The translations under genes and the position numbers were made by a program. A stretch of DNA of 64,000 nt from Ilyonectria destructans (Eukaryota > Ascomycota > Sordariomycetes > Hypocreales > Nectriaceae): positions 2,046,001-2,110,000 of the forward strand of contig JAHEWK010000010.1 of assembly GCA_020740775.1 (NCBI GenBank). The letters are read 5' to 3'. The notes beneath the pieces are model-generated. The model worked only from the letters and a program-made list of their open reading frames with translations, ran no database searches and was not told the origin of the DNA. Below, in pieces: positions 54,544-64,000 of the stretch (within the stretch, counting starts at the first letter, position 1; each line of letters opens with the position of its first letter).

Positions 54544-56341
54544 TCAGTGCATCTGCACATCATCGTACTTCATGTAGACCGCCTTGGTCTGCAGGTAATT
54601 ATCCACGCCGTACATGTGCATCTCACTACCAATACCCGACTGCTTCCAGCCCGACACTGGCATGTCCATGGCTTGCGTGGGTGCCGAGCAGTTCAGCCCG
54701 ACAGTGCCCGCCTCGAGGAACTTTGCAAACTTGAGTGCGCGCTCGACGTCTTTCGTGTAGATTGAGCCTAAGAGGAAATAGTTCAGTGGGTGTCTAGAGC
54801 AAAAACATAGAAACGGAGAATATCTTTGGTAGTGACGCACTGTATAGTCCAAACTCGCTGTTGTTTGCACGCTCAAGCGCCTCCTCTTCGGTCTTGAATG
54901 TGTTGAGGAGCACAACGGGGCCGAAAATCTCCTCGGTTGCGAGGACAGATGTATCTGACACGTCTTTGATGATGGTAGGCTCGATGAAATGACCCTGCCA
55001 GCGTGGATAGTTAGCATTCTTGTCCGTCAAGTTGGGGTTAGGAATGTGTCGTAGAAATATCGAACCTTGCCGTTCACATTAGCAGCCTTGCCGCCGCACA
55101 GCACGATTCCATCGTCCTTGCCCTTCTCAAGAATGGAGACGATGCGCTCCTTTTGGATCCTATCCCCCTGAGGGCCCTGGAAGATGGACTTATCCGCGGG
55201 GTCGCCGATGGAGCGGCTTGTCATCAACTTGACCAGTACTTGCGAAAACTCTTCAACAATCGACTCGTGTACAAAGACTCTACTGTTGGCTTGGCAGTGC
55301 TGCCCACTGTTGAGGTGGATCGACATTTCAACGCTGGAGACCGGTCAGTGTGGACTTTGTTGGGCGATTGACCAGCCATACTTACGCGTAAGCGGCCTTT
55401 TGGATGTCGGCGTCGTCGAAGATGATTGCGGGAGACTTGCCGCCAAGCTCCAGCGTGACATTCTTCAAGTTTGAGTTTGCCGCCGCCGCCATGATCTTCT
55501 TGCCCGTGGCGATGGAACCGGTGAAGGCGATCTTCCGGATCTTCATATGGCTGGCAATCAAACTTCCAGTGGTCGGGCCTGACCCAGTGACGATATTCAA
55601 CACCCCTGGGGGGAAACCAGCCTGTTTGAACAGCGCGGCGAGCTTCAGTACTCCCAGTGGTGACTTCTCGCTCGACTTGATAATCACGCAGTTGCCAGTT
55701 GCCAGGGCAGGGGCCGTCTTCATGGCGAACATGATCAAGGAGACATTCCAGGGTAAGATGCCGGCGACGACGCCAAAAGGCTGCTTCAGTGTGAATGTGA
55801 TCATGCCTGCCGTATTTAAGCTCGACTTGCCCTGGGTGTGCAGTGCAATGTGTGCATGCTGCGTCATTATGCCAGTGCAAGCCATGACTTCAAACTTGGC
55901 AAATCCAAAGGTACTGGGGGAGTGTCAGACACATGAACCCAAACCGTTGAGCACTCGACGTATACTGACCGGCCCATTGCTATCCTCTCCAAGTTCCACA
56001 ATTCCTCCATATTCTGAGTGATCAGCATGGACAACTTGCTGAACATGGCAGCCTTGACATGTACGGGAGTATCTCTCCAAGCCGGGAAAGCAGCTTCCGC
56101 AGCGGCAACGGCGGCGTCAATATCTTGAGCACCTGCTTGGTGCACATCGGCGACAAACTCGTCCGTGGCTGGGTTGTAGAGTTTGTAAGTCGCCTCAGTT
56201 TTGGATTCAACAAACTGCGAAGACGGTCAGGAGACTGGAATGGCTTGAGCCCGCAGCTTGCTGCCCACTGGCTGTCTGGGGCGGCAGGAGTTTGCTTGCC
56301 TCGTTGTTGATAAACAACCTGTTTTCGATGGAAAAAGACAT
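54544..56341 (-). CDS. Aldehyde dehydrogenase, 486 aa, with a GC-AG intron
   Basis: NAD(P)-dependent oxidation of an aldehyde to a carboxylic acid, cytosolic. Six exons: 56341-56300, 56214-55970, 55913-55386, 55333-55066, 54994-54841 and 54767-54544. The first intron starts with GCAAGC instead of GT; only this junction joins LFINNE to FVESKTEATYKLYNPATDE, the invariant ALDH N-terminus. The general base is Glu251 in VTLELGGKSP. The catalytic Cys285 is in NSGQHCQANSR, 34 residues on, the standard spacing. EEIFGPVV is intact. The PWN motif is in GILPWN. The fourth intron has an unusual GTTCGA donor. It is positioned to finish a P450 to alcohol to aldehyde to acid sequence with its neighbours. 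Confidence 0.92.
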
Positions 56342-57337
56342 ATCTGCAGTGTTTTCGAGTGATGAAGTGATGTGTGGGTAAGTGTAACAGGAAAATAATG
56401 GTAAGCCTATGAGGAACCTGGTCCCAACATCATCATTATGTGCATTGGGCCTGTCCCTTGTGGATTTGTTGAAAGCCCGTCAAACACGATTCGTGTCGGG
56501 AAGCCCGGGATTAGGAGCCATCTAGAAGTCCTTAACTCCGTGATCAAAAGTTTAAGAGGTCGACCGGGATGTGGAGGAACAAGATGGACAGCTTGTTCGC
56601 TCTCGGACAGCATTTGATTTGAGAAATGCGAATGTTGGGGCTGCGGACCCGGGGCCCCATCGGCTCGGAGAATGGCGCGTACCCGCTGGGGAACCCGCAC
56701 TGGATCAACTAATGCATTCCTTTTCCTCGGCAATATGGGGATTTTATCGAGAACGAGTACCGTACTCGTACAGACGTATTCATCACATCGCTGGAGCGGT
56801 TCCCGGTCTTTCTTCTGTGCCTCAATTCGCCAGTTTTGGTTACGTATACCCATCCCCAAGGGCTTGGTTAAGTCCAAATACCGGAACTTCTCAAGCCCAT
56901 GCGCCTCGTTAGCGATTGCGATACTGTAAACAGACTTCTTCTTCGGGTTGGGTTTGCCGTTCTAGATCTACTTAATATCTGACACCGAGTCCTTGCTGGG
57001 GGCCATCGTGGCCCACATAGCCGTATTGGTAGGAAGTCAATGGAATGCCTGGTGACAGTGCTGTCAGAAATGCCAGCATCGCCACTTGCGGGATGCCAAC
57101 GCGGACTGCGTCACCTTGAATCAGTGACCACGAAATACACCAACGCAAACATGATAAAAAAAAAGATTGGGCACCGTGGAGACCGATTGAGCAGTCCGTG
57201 TAACTTTCCCATGTTTAGCGAAGCAAGTCAGAAGACCCTAGAGACACTTCCGAACTAAAACGAAGAGTGTTGCTAACTACAAACCCGCAAAATCGGAGTC
57301 CTCTCACCATCCATTGCCGCCCCGCAAACCCGTGTGC
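56342..57337. other. Promoter of aldehyde dehydrogenase; 3' flank of flavoprotein gene
   Basis: GC-rich near 56490-56720, with TCGGGAAGCCCGGGA near 56494 and ACCGGGATGTGGAGGAAC near 56560, reminiscent of the motif in the P450/alcohol dehydrogenase promoter. Open frames here have no family features. Confidence 0.45.
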
Positions 57338-58766
57338 CTAAGCGTTCCCATTCATAAATGTGCTTTCTAACCCATTCGTGCTACGGCGAACCTCTATTTC
57401 TCCCGTAGTTGCATCCAAGATCTCCGTCACAATCCCACGCTCGTTCATGGCTTTGACCGCTTCTGGTGTTATTTTGTAACCCCAATGATAGTCAGCGAAC
57501 GCAACGCTATGTTGGCTGTATTGCTGGCCGCTCATGTGTGGCCCGTCGCCGACTCGCTTAGGTCCCATTGCCCGTGTATTTTCAATGACTCTTCGAACCC
57601 GTTCCACTCTTAAATCGTCGTAGATGGCGAGCCGTCCTTCTATGTCGTTGATCTCGGCATTTCTCAACACCACACGAAGGGCTTCCGCATCTTCTATTGC
57701 CTGGCATGCCCCCTGGCCTTGGTCTTCAAGAACGTTAGCTTGGTCCATATACGTAAAATTGAGCTACCCACGTGGTCCCATGGCATGGGCTGCATCGCCA
57801 ATGAGGCAAAAGCGGCCCTTCACCAGCGTTGGCAAGGGGTCACGATCTCGCAATTGCCAGACTCCAGGATCCTCTGCCATTGACAGCATCTTGACCACCG
57901 CGGGGTGAAAATCGCTGAATTTCTCTACCACCTCTTTGACTGATATTTCCTTTGTCCACTGCAGACGCCGATCTTCGTCATCAGGAAAGATGCAGACGAA
58001 GTTCATGGTTTCCCAGCTTGAGCAAGGGTATATGACAATTCGTCGCTCGGGATGCACAATCATAAGAACCTTGGCACAATCGAGGAGTGGTCCGGTGTCT
58101 GGGTCATCTCGAAGCCGTTGGCTCGGAACCATGCATCTGTAAGCTGAGAATCCGGTGTTGACAGTTGGGAGAGGCCCAAATACGGATGCCCCTGCTGCTG
58201 TTCGTATCCCATCAGCAGCGATGATGAGATCGCCGTTGAAGGTCCTCCCGTCCTCAAGATGGACCGTCATACTGTCAAGATCTACTCGACAGACCTTGGC
58301 CCCAAGCTCCAGCTTCGGAACTTTCCCAAGGCCGTCTGAAGAGAGAGCAGCACGCTTCAGCTCTTGGTGAATTTCCTGCCGTGAGAAGTACCACCACGGG
58401 GCGCCATACTTTTCGACAAGAGGGGCGTTGGGAATGTCTTTGCTCACGTCAAGAGTCTTCCAGTCTAACTCTTGGAGCTAGCAGAAGTCAACAGTTTTTC
58501 GAGAAGCGCTGATGAACGGAAAGCAATACTTTTTCGGCCTCGACGTACCGGGCTCGGACAGGATCCAGACCGGCGCGGAGATAACTGGAACACAGAAGCC
58601 TGCTTGCATTCATGGACAGCGTGATGGCAGCGCCAAGCTCTTGGTTTGAGTCGGATGCTTCCAGAACGACAACGTCATGGTCTTCACGCAGGAGGAGCGC
58701 TGTGGCAAAGCCCGCAATTCCACCGCCACAGATAATGATTTGGAGTCGTTTGGAAGAGCCGCTCAT
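57338..58766 (-). CDS. FAD-dependent monooxygenase, salicylate-hydroxylase type, 442 aa
   Basis: Class A flavoprotein monooxygenase that hydroxylates aromatic rings with NAD(P)H and O2. Exons 58766-58530, 58477-57772 and 57723-57338. The N-terminal FAD motif IIICGGGIAGFATALLL, the DG motif IIAADGIRT and the GD motif FCLIGDAAHAMGP are all present. The second junction (GTGGGT donor, GAAG acceptor) rebuilds GPHQGQGACQAIEDAEAL, the conserved helix after the GD motif, and is the only one that does. The first intron's donor GTATTG is weak. The start is the only ATG near the Rossmann fold; upstream frame codons are non-ATG. Divergent from the second P450 gene. Likely hydroxylates a hydroxybenzoate-type acid (inference). 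Confidence 0.9.
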
Positions 58767-59158
58767 TGTGAAAGTGTCCGAAGTTGATATTGACAATCAA
58801 CTCGTCTTAGCGACGTACAACAACATTCATAAAGCAAGCGAGCGAGCAAGGGATTAACTGGTCCGAAGATCCAAAACACACGCATTAGAACGAGGGACCA
58901 TGGAGTCGAAAGAGGGGAGCCGATGGAGCCGCTCCAGGGTCGGGCAGATGTCCGAGGCGGGATCATGCGGGGCACCGGGAGTGAGGAGTCCGGGAGTGAG
59001 GAGTCATGCGGGGCCGGAGGTGGGGCAAACGCCGGGCTGAAGGCGGTCGAACGCAAATAGAAGCTTCTTTGCCACATAAAGTCGTTCAATTACTTGGATT
59101 TTCATCGTTGATATGGCATTGGTGACTTAGAGCGACTCCAAGCTTCGCATCGTTCATC
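58767..59158. promoter_or_regulatory. Divergent flavoprotein/P450 promoter with direct repeats
   Basis: CCGGGAGTGAGGAGT occurs twice in tandem (58975-58989 and 58990-59004), bracketed by two copies of TCATGCGGGGC (58963-58973 and 59004-59014). The block lies centrally between two divergent start codons and may hold regulator sites. Confidence 0.6.
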
Positions 59159-61107
59159 ATGGAACGAGTTCTTTCTGGTCTCGGTACCGCAGTGGACAAG
59201 ATGCGCCTTTCTGGATTGAGCCAGAAACAACTCGTGCCCCTTGCCATCTTCTCTCTAGGTCTTCTTTACGTTGCGTGGACCGTCACCAAAAATCTCATTT
59301 TCTCTCCATTGAAGCGGTTTCCTGGCCCAAAAATTGCGGCTTTGACCAGGTGGTGGGACGTATACCACACTGTTAAGTGTATGTACCGTCACAGAGGATT
59401 GAAGATAAAATATTGACAGCACCTGCAGGCGACAAGTTCAAGGTGGTCCATGAACTACACACAAAATACGGCCCTGTAATCCGCGTGGGGCCAAATCATC
59501 TGTCATTTTCTTCTCCTGACACCTTTCGCCAAGTATATGTCAAAGGAGGCGCAACATTCCTCAAGGACCACGAATTCTACGGAAGCATCCAGCCTGGAAT
59601 TGGACCCAAGTACTCGGGCTTATTCAATTTCTCAAATCATCAACAGGCTCTCGATGAAAGGAAATCTCTACAGGCCAAGCTATCTCCATCCGCTTTGCGG
59701 CAGTATGAACTCCGATTTGTGCCTATCCTGGATAGCCTAGTCACCATTATGAAGGAAAAAAGGGAACTAGATCTCTTCGCTTATTTGTAACCCTCGACCT
59801 TCTACCTTGCGCGAAATCTTCTTGGACTGACCACGAACAGTAAATTCCTTATGCTTGACGCAATAGGCGATCTTGCCTTTAATCAGTCATTTCACCAACT
59901 CGAAGCTGGAGAAGAGCACCAATACGTCATTGATTTCAACAATGCCTTCATGCTTATCGGACTAGTTTGTCTTTCCCAACATTGAGTCATTCAATCAAGC
60001 TAACCATCCACTCAAGCAAACCACTTTCTCCTGGCTGATCCCGCTGATTCCAATTCTCCCATTCAAACGACTAAAAGACGCATCCTATGGACTCCAAAGG
60101 GTCTTCAAATATGCACAAACACGTGTCGAGGCCTTTTTGAACGAAGAAAAGCCAAGTCCAGGCACTCTTTTGGAGGCATATCTTGAGAACGGAAAGCCTA
60201 AGCCACCATACTCGGCCTGGTACATAGCCCTATCCGGGCATGGTTTCATGTAAGTCCGCTTTCATGCTATACTCGACTCAGTCGTGGGGCTTTCGCCAAC
60301 ATTTTTCTCACGTATTTGCTCTTCAAACTGATGGTTATAGCGTCGCTGGCTCTGAGTCAACATCCATCACTCTCACATACGTTGTTTGGCTCCTTATCAA
60401 GCACCCAGATATCCAGCGGAGACTGCGGGTTGAACTCCAGACCGTTCCTCAGGATGACAGGGGAGCTTATCTCGCCTCACTTCCGTTCCTCGATGCCGTG
60501 ATAAAAGAAACACTGAGGATATATCCACCCGCGCCATCCGCTATGCCACGAGTAGTCCCATCAGGGGGTGCAGAGGTTGAAGGGGTGCGCTATCCTCCGA
60601 ATGTGAGATGCCAGCGTTCTTGCCCCAAACTTATTTTCTGACTCCGCTGACTGTGGCATACTTGAGAGAAGACCGTCATCGCGGCACAGCCATATACGAT
60701 CCATCGCGATCCTGACTTGTTTCCGGATCCAGAAGTCTTCAATCCTGACCGCTGGCTTGATGCGTCTCCAGAACGCCGCGAATTAATGAACCGAGCATTC
60801 GTGCCCTTTTCTGCAGGCCACCGAGGGTACGTCTTGCTTGCAATAACTATTTCTACCATTGCTGCAGGAGAAAGAATTAGACTAATAATTTCTCTTTGCG
60901 GTTAGGTGTATTGGGCGAGGTCTAGCGCTTCTACACATGCAGCTGGTCATCGCAAAGCTGATCGAGCATTTCGATGGCTTTGAGTTGACGAGAGGAATGA
61001 CAGATGACGACATGGAATTGGTCGAACGAGGAGCTCTTGCGAAGCCGAAATCGACGAAACTTTGGGTCAGAGTCTTTCCAAAGGCAACAGCTAGTGACTG
61101 CTTCTAA
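59159..61107 (+). pseudogene. Cytochrome P450 with an apparent one-base frameshift
   Basis: Exons 59159-59378, 59429-59786, 59841-60249, 60341-60602, 60672-60826 and 60906-61107; an alternative acceptor at 59420 is also in frame. N-terminal anchor, LKRFPGPK hinge, I-helix IVAGSESTS, K-helix KETLR, and the haem block FSAGHRG joined to CIGRG across an intron are all recognisable. Within exon 3 the frame from GDLAFNQSF...FMLIGL runs to a TGA near 59991, while the continuing P450 sequence (FPNIESFNQ onward) is in another frame; one extra base lies at about 59962-59975. No intron explains it. If real, the protein is cut at roughly residue 245 and inactive; if an assembly error, a P450 of about 534 residues. 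Divergent from the flavoprotein gene. Confidence 0.8.
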
Positions 61108-62145
61108 TTGGGCTGCATTCCAGGGTGTTTTGCTAAGTTGGGCCGGGATCAAGAAAGAAAGGGGGATTATGGGCCCTTCGTAATCCTATCCTCGAACACC
61201 ACGCCTAGGGTACGTTGCTGAGTTAGATGGCACTTTTGGAGCCAGACTGTCCGAATTTTTGTTAGCTGTTCAACTGTTAGTAACTTCAGAAATATCAACC
61301 TTAGGATAATTAGAACCTTGACAAAGCAATTCGAGAGACTAAAGCTGGTCAGACAAGAAATATAGATCAGCCTACTTTACCATCCCACTCATTTCCCAGA
61401 GCGCTTAACCTTTGTAATTGTGTTTCACTGCCACCCGGCTTGATCATCGTCCACCACTTTGCCTTGTCCTTTTAATCGCACCCTGCCCTATTACTCTACC
61501 GTCGGCTCCTTCTCTGTCGACAAGGCTCTATAAAATACGACTTTAGCTTCCTCTTGATTAACACTACTGTATTTATTTATTAGCTACGGCTAAATTTGCC
61601 TGATACAAAACATGGCCTGTAACGAACATGCATAACATTTGCATTGTCGTGGTGGCTTGATTGCTCTCCCCTTCGGAATTGAGGGGGAACCTTCCCGGCC
61701 CCCAACTCCACATACCGGAGTTCCCGTGCCACTAAAGGAACAAGTTGCGGGGTCGTGCATATAACTCCTTTTTAGTGCGTGATGATTGGCAAATCCAGGA
61801 TTCTCGCTCTCGGCCTTGCAATCGAGCCCTGCACTCCGGACGCCACAAAGATTCGTGACATCATATTGCAAGCCATTGAGAGGTTCATCTGGCTTAATGC
61901 GGAGCAGCTCACTCCCCCGCAAATCCCAAGAGCCGAGGCGCTCCCGGAGTGGAGTTATAAGACCAACTCTGAGCCCCCATGAGGGAACCCTTAACATCCC
62001 GGCCCCTCCTCATTCCCGACACAGTCTCCCCTTCACTTTGGGACCTTTACTCCGAGATCTTCGCAACTCCGGTGGTTCGCGTGCTCACTATCACTCGGAG
62101 AAGGACTTCCTTTCTGTCCGAGTGCTATTACTTGACACTGACGCC
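61108..62145. promoter_or_regulatory. Promoter of the C2H2-Zn2Cys6 regulator, CCGG-rich
   Basis: Over its last 450 bp this region has several CCGGAG/CTCCGG-type hexamers (near 61716, 61833, 61942 and 62068), which could be self-regulatory zinc-cluster sites. Upstream of about 61600 it is AT-rich and featureless. Confidence 0.4.
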
Positions 62146-64000
62146 ATGGGTGATGATGAGCTATCCATGTTCCAGTGTGGGTTATGCAAGCGCGACTTCA
62201 AGCGCCTGGATCACCTAGCACGGCATGTCCGTTCACGTACGCTCTCTTCGCCTTCTCCGCTGGTACACAGCTTGATTACGGAGAATATGGATGGCTAACA
62301 TAGCTTCCAGATACTCAGTCAAGGCCTTATAAGTGTCACATCTGCCCTAAGGCTTTCACAAGAACGTGCGTGGTACATGCTTCCTAAACTTGTCTCGAGT
62401 GGAGCCTAGAGCTGAACCCATTTGTGTCTCGCTAGAGATCTTCTGAGAAGACATGTTGCAGGTCACGAATCTCAAACAAACTCACCAAATGAAGATACTC
62501 CAAGCTCCCACCGCGGTCTGTCTTCACGGGTAACACAGGCATGTAGAGCTTGCGCTTCCCATCACTTAAGGTGCTCCGAGGAGAAGCCATGTCGGCGTTG
62601 CAAGAAGAGGGGGATCAGGTGTATTTGGAACAATGCATTGGATCAAGACGACTCTTGCATTTCTCTTGATTGTGATCATCAATCTGAAGAAGCGCCAGAT
62701 GCTCAGAGTGCAGACTTGGGATTCCCAAACAACCTGACATTGCCATTGCTACCTCTCCTGGAGCGAGATACAAGTAGTCCGACACTGGACGTCATCAATG
62801 CGCTGCCAGATTTGGGTGAATATTCCTGATCAAAGCGCAAGGCTTGAGTTTATCACTAACTGACCAATCTAGATCCTTCGTTGAAATTTGACGTTGACCA
62901 ATTCACATTCGAGTTTCCCGACCCAAATCTCCTCTCCGGAAGGTGGCCTTACCATGGTCTAGTCGATCTGGACATAAACGCCAGTATGGAACTGGACGAC
63001 GTTGACGTCCAATTCTTGAACAACTATAATTCCAACATTCCTTTTGAATTCGATAGTATATCTCAGCCAGAAAGGAGCGCCGCGCACTCAACACCTAGCC
63101 CCCTCAGTACCGAAGCCTTTGAAACGTTGTACTGGCGCTTCCGACCGAATAAAAAAGATTACCAGGGAAGCGAGGAGCGGTATTTATCAATGCCATCAAA
63201 CGATCATACATCACCAGAGTCACGAGTGCACCTTGAGAAACGAGTAACCTGCAGTGAGCTTGGAATGGCTGCACGAGACAAGATCCTCGCCATGGTGGTT
63301 AAATGCTGTCGTCCAGAGAACTCTTTTCGGGCTGCTTCATCTTTTCCGTCCGTCAAACTGCTCGACACACTGTTGCAGTATTATTTGACGTCTCCTGTCG
63401 CTAGTGCAGCCTCTTTCCTGCACCTAGCAACCTTTGATCCAAATACAAGGCGACCTGAGCTGGTAGCCATCATGGCTGCTGCCGGGGCTGCCTTGACATC
63501 CGACCCTGCTCTCACGAAGCTTGGCTACGCCATTCAAGAATGTGTCAGAGTGGCCGTTATAAGACTTGTGAGTATCCCAGGCAAACCAACCTCTCATCTT
63601 CACCATTGCTGACCAGGCCGAGTGGGAGGAAGACAACACTATGGCTAGGGATCTACAGCTATCGCAAGCATTCCTCCTTACCCTCGAGATAGGCCTTTGG
63701 AGTGGGCATAGTCGAAAGGTCGAGATTGCAGAGGGCCTTCTACAACCCTTATTAACCATGCTTCGCCGTGATGGGAAGTTAAAGCGCTCGGCTTATCCTG
63801 AGATCACTATAAGCCACGACCTTGAAGGTGCAGCCCTCGAGCGAACGTGGCTCGCGTGGGTTGAGTCCGAGTCATACAAAAGGCTCTCTTTTATACTCTT
63901 GTTACATGACGCCAGTTGCTCCATGGCTTTGCTGGCCAATCCACTAATATCGTATGCGGAATTCTCTGCCCCGCTTCCATTATCAGAGGAGATCTGGTCT
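62146..64000 (+). CDS. C2H2 plus Zn(II)2Cys6 transcription factor, 3' end cut by window
   Basis: Regulator with two kinds of DNA-binding domain. Exons 62146-62236, 62311-62365, 62436-62815, 62873-63567 and 63617 to beyond 64000. Two classical C2H2 fingers, each split by an intron, come first: FQCGLCKRDFKRLDHLARHVRSH and YKCHICPKAFTRTDLL, then RRHVAGH. A binuclear cluster follows, CX2CX6CX5CX2CX6C (CRACASHHLRC...CRRCKKRGIRC). An acidic linker precedes the fungal-specific factor domain, which continues off the end (last read segment contains LLLHDASCSMALLANP). Regulators of this combined type often sit at the edge of the cluster they control, so it is a candidate for activating the P450, dehydrogenase and flavoprotein genes upstream. 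Incomplete here. Confidence 0.88.

Noticed and set aside
55404..56021. 205-codon plus-strand frame over the aldehyde dehydrogenase
   Set aside because: Antisense shadow; the minus strand carries the catalytic Glu and conserved ALDH blocks.
57338..58796. Longer flavoprotein starting at 58796
   Set aside because: That codon is TTG; the first ATG is 58766, just before the FAD motif.
45468..64000. A complete patulin-like biosynthetic cluster
   Set aside because: No 6-methylsalicylate synthase or other polyketide synthase is present, nor transporter and late-step enzymes; only a partial resemblance.
1..64000. CRISPR arrays, rRNA or tRNA genes
   Set aside because: No regularly spaced repeat array and no convincing tRNA or rRNA structure was seen on reading; a dedicated tRNA scan could still find one.

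Overview
The window looks like nuclear DNA of a filamentous ascomycete, most likely a sordariomycete (this lineage call is inference). Coding sequence is moderately GC-rich. Genes are split by short 45-100 bp GT-AG introns. The gene families are typical: Zn(II)2Cys6 regulators, P450s, HET, NACHT-ankyrin and vWA proteins, a fungal-type mitochondrial glycerol-3-phosphate dehydrogenase. I saw no tRNA, rRNA or CRISPR. Exon models were built by hand from splice sites, frame continuity and family motifs.

Region A (0.3-13.9 kb) is a glycerol-use neighbourhood. FAD glycerol-3-phosphate dehydrogenase (GUT2 type), an aquaglyceroporin and glycerol kinase (GUT1 type) lie together, with a Zn2Cys6 regulator on each side. 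The channel and the kinase share a divergent promoter, so uptake, phosphorylation and oxidation of glycerol are encoded side by side.

Region B (14.2-29.4 kb) is a mixed metabolic stretch: a flavin monooxygenase, a small secreted SnoaL-like protein, a 1,091-residue GH31 protein whose nucleophile motif is that of alpha-1,4-glucan lyase rather than alpha-glucosidase, an APC permease and a zinc alcohol dehydrogenase. Between them lie relics of an NRPS adenylation domain and a HET-type protein, and a short AT-rich inverted-repeat element.

Region C (30.5-44.5 kb) resembles a self/non-self recognition or programmed-death locus. It holds a 1,896-residue NLR-like protein (alpha/beta-hydrolase-like domain, degenerate NACHT-like region, many ankyrin repeats, C-terminal ZZ finger), an unrecognised 292-residue protein with a Gly/Ala-rich alternating segment, a divergent ankyrin-subtilisin protease with an intact triad motif set, and a vWA protein. 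A HET relic and an inverted-repeat element lie between the protease and vWA genes. This is my best candidate for an undescribed system.

Region D (45.5-64 kb) resembles a catabolic or tailoring gene cluster without a backbone synthase: secreted GH39-like hydrolase, ACMSD-type amidohydrolase/decarboxylase, P450, zinc alcohol dehydrogenase, aldehyde dehydrogenase, salicylate-hydroxylase-type flavoprotein, a second P450 carrying an apparent frameshift, and a C2H2 plus Zn2Cys6 regulator cut by the window end. The order suggests decarboxylation, methyl-group oxidation and ring hydroxylation of a small aromatic acid. Several promoters carry duplicated GC-rich motifs.
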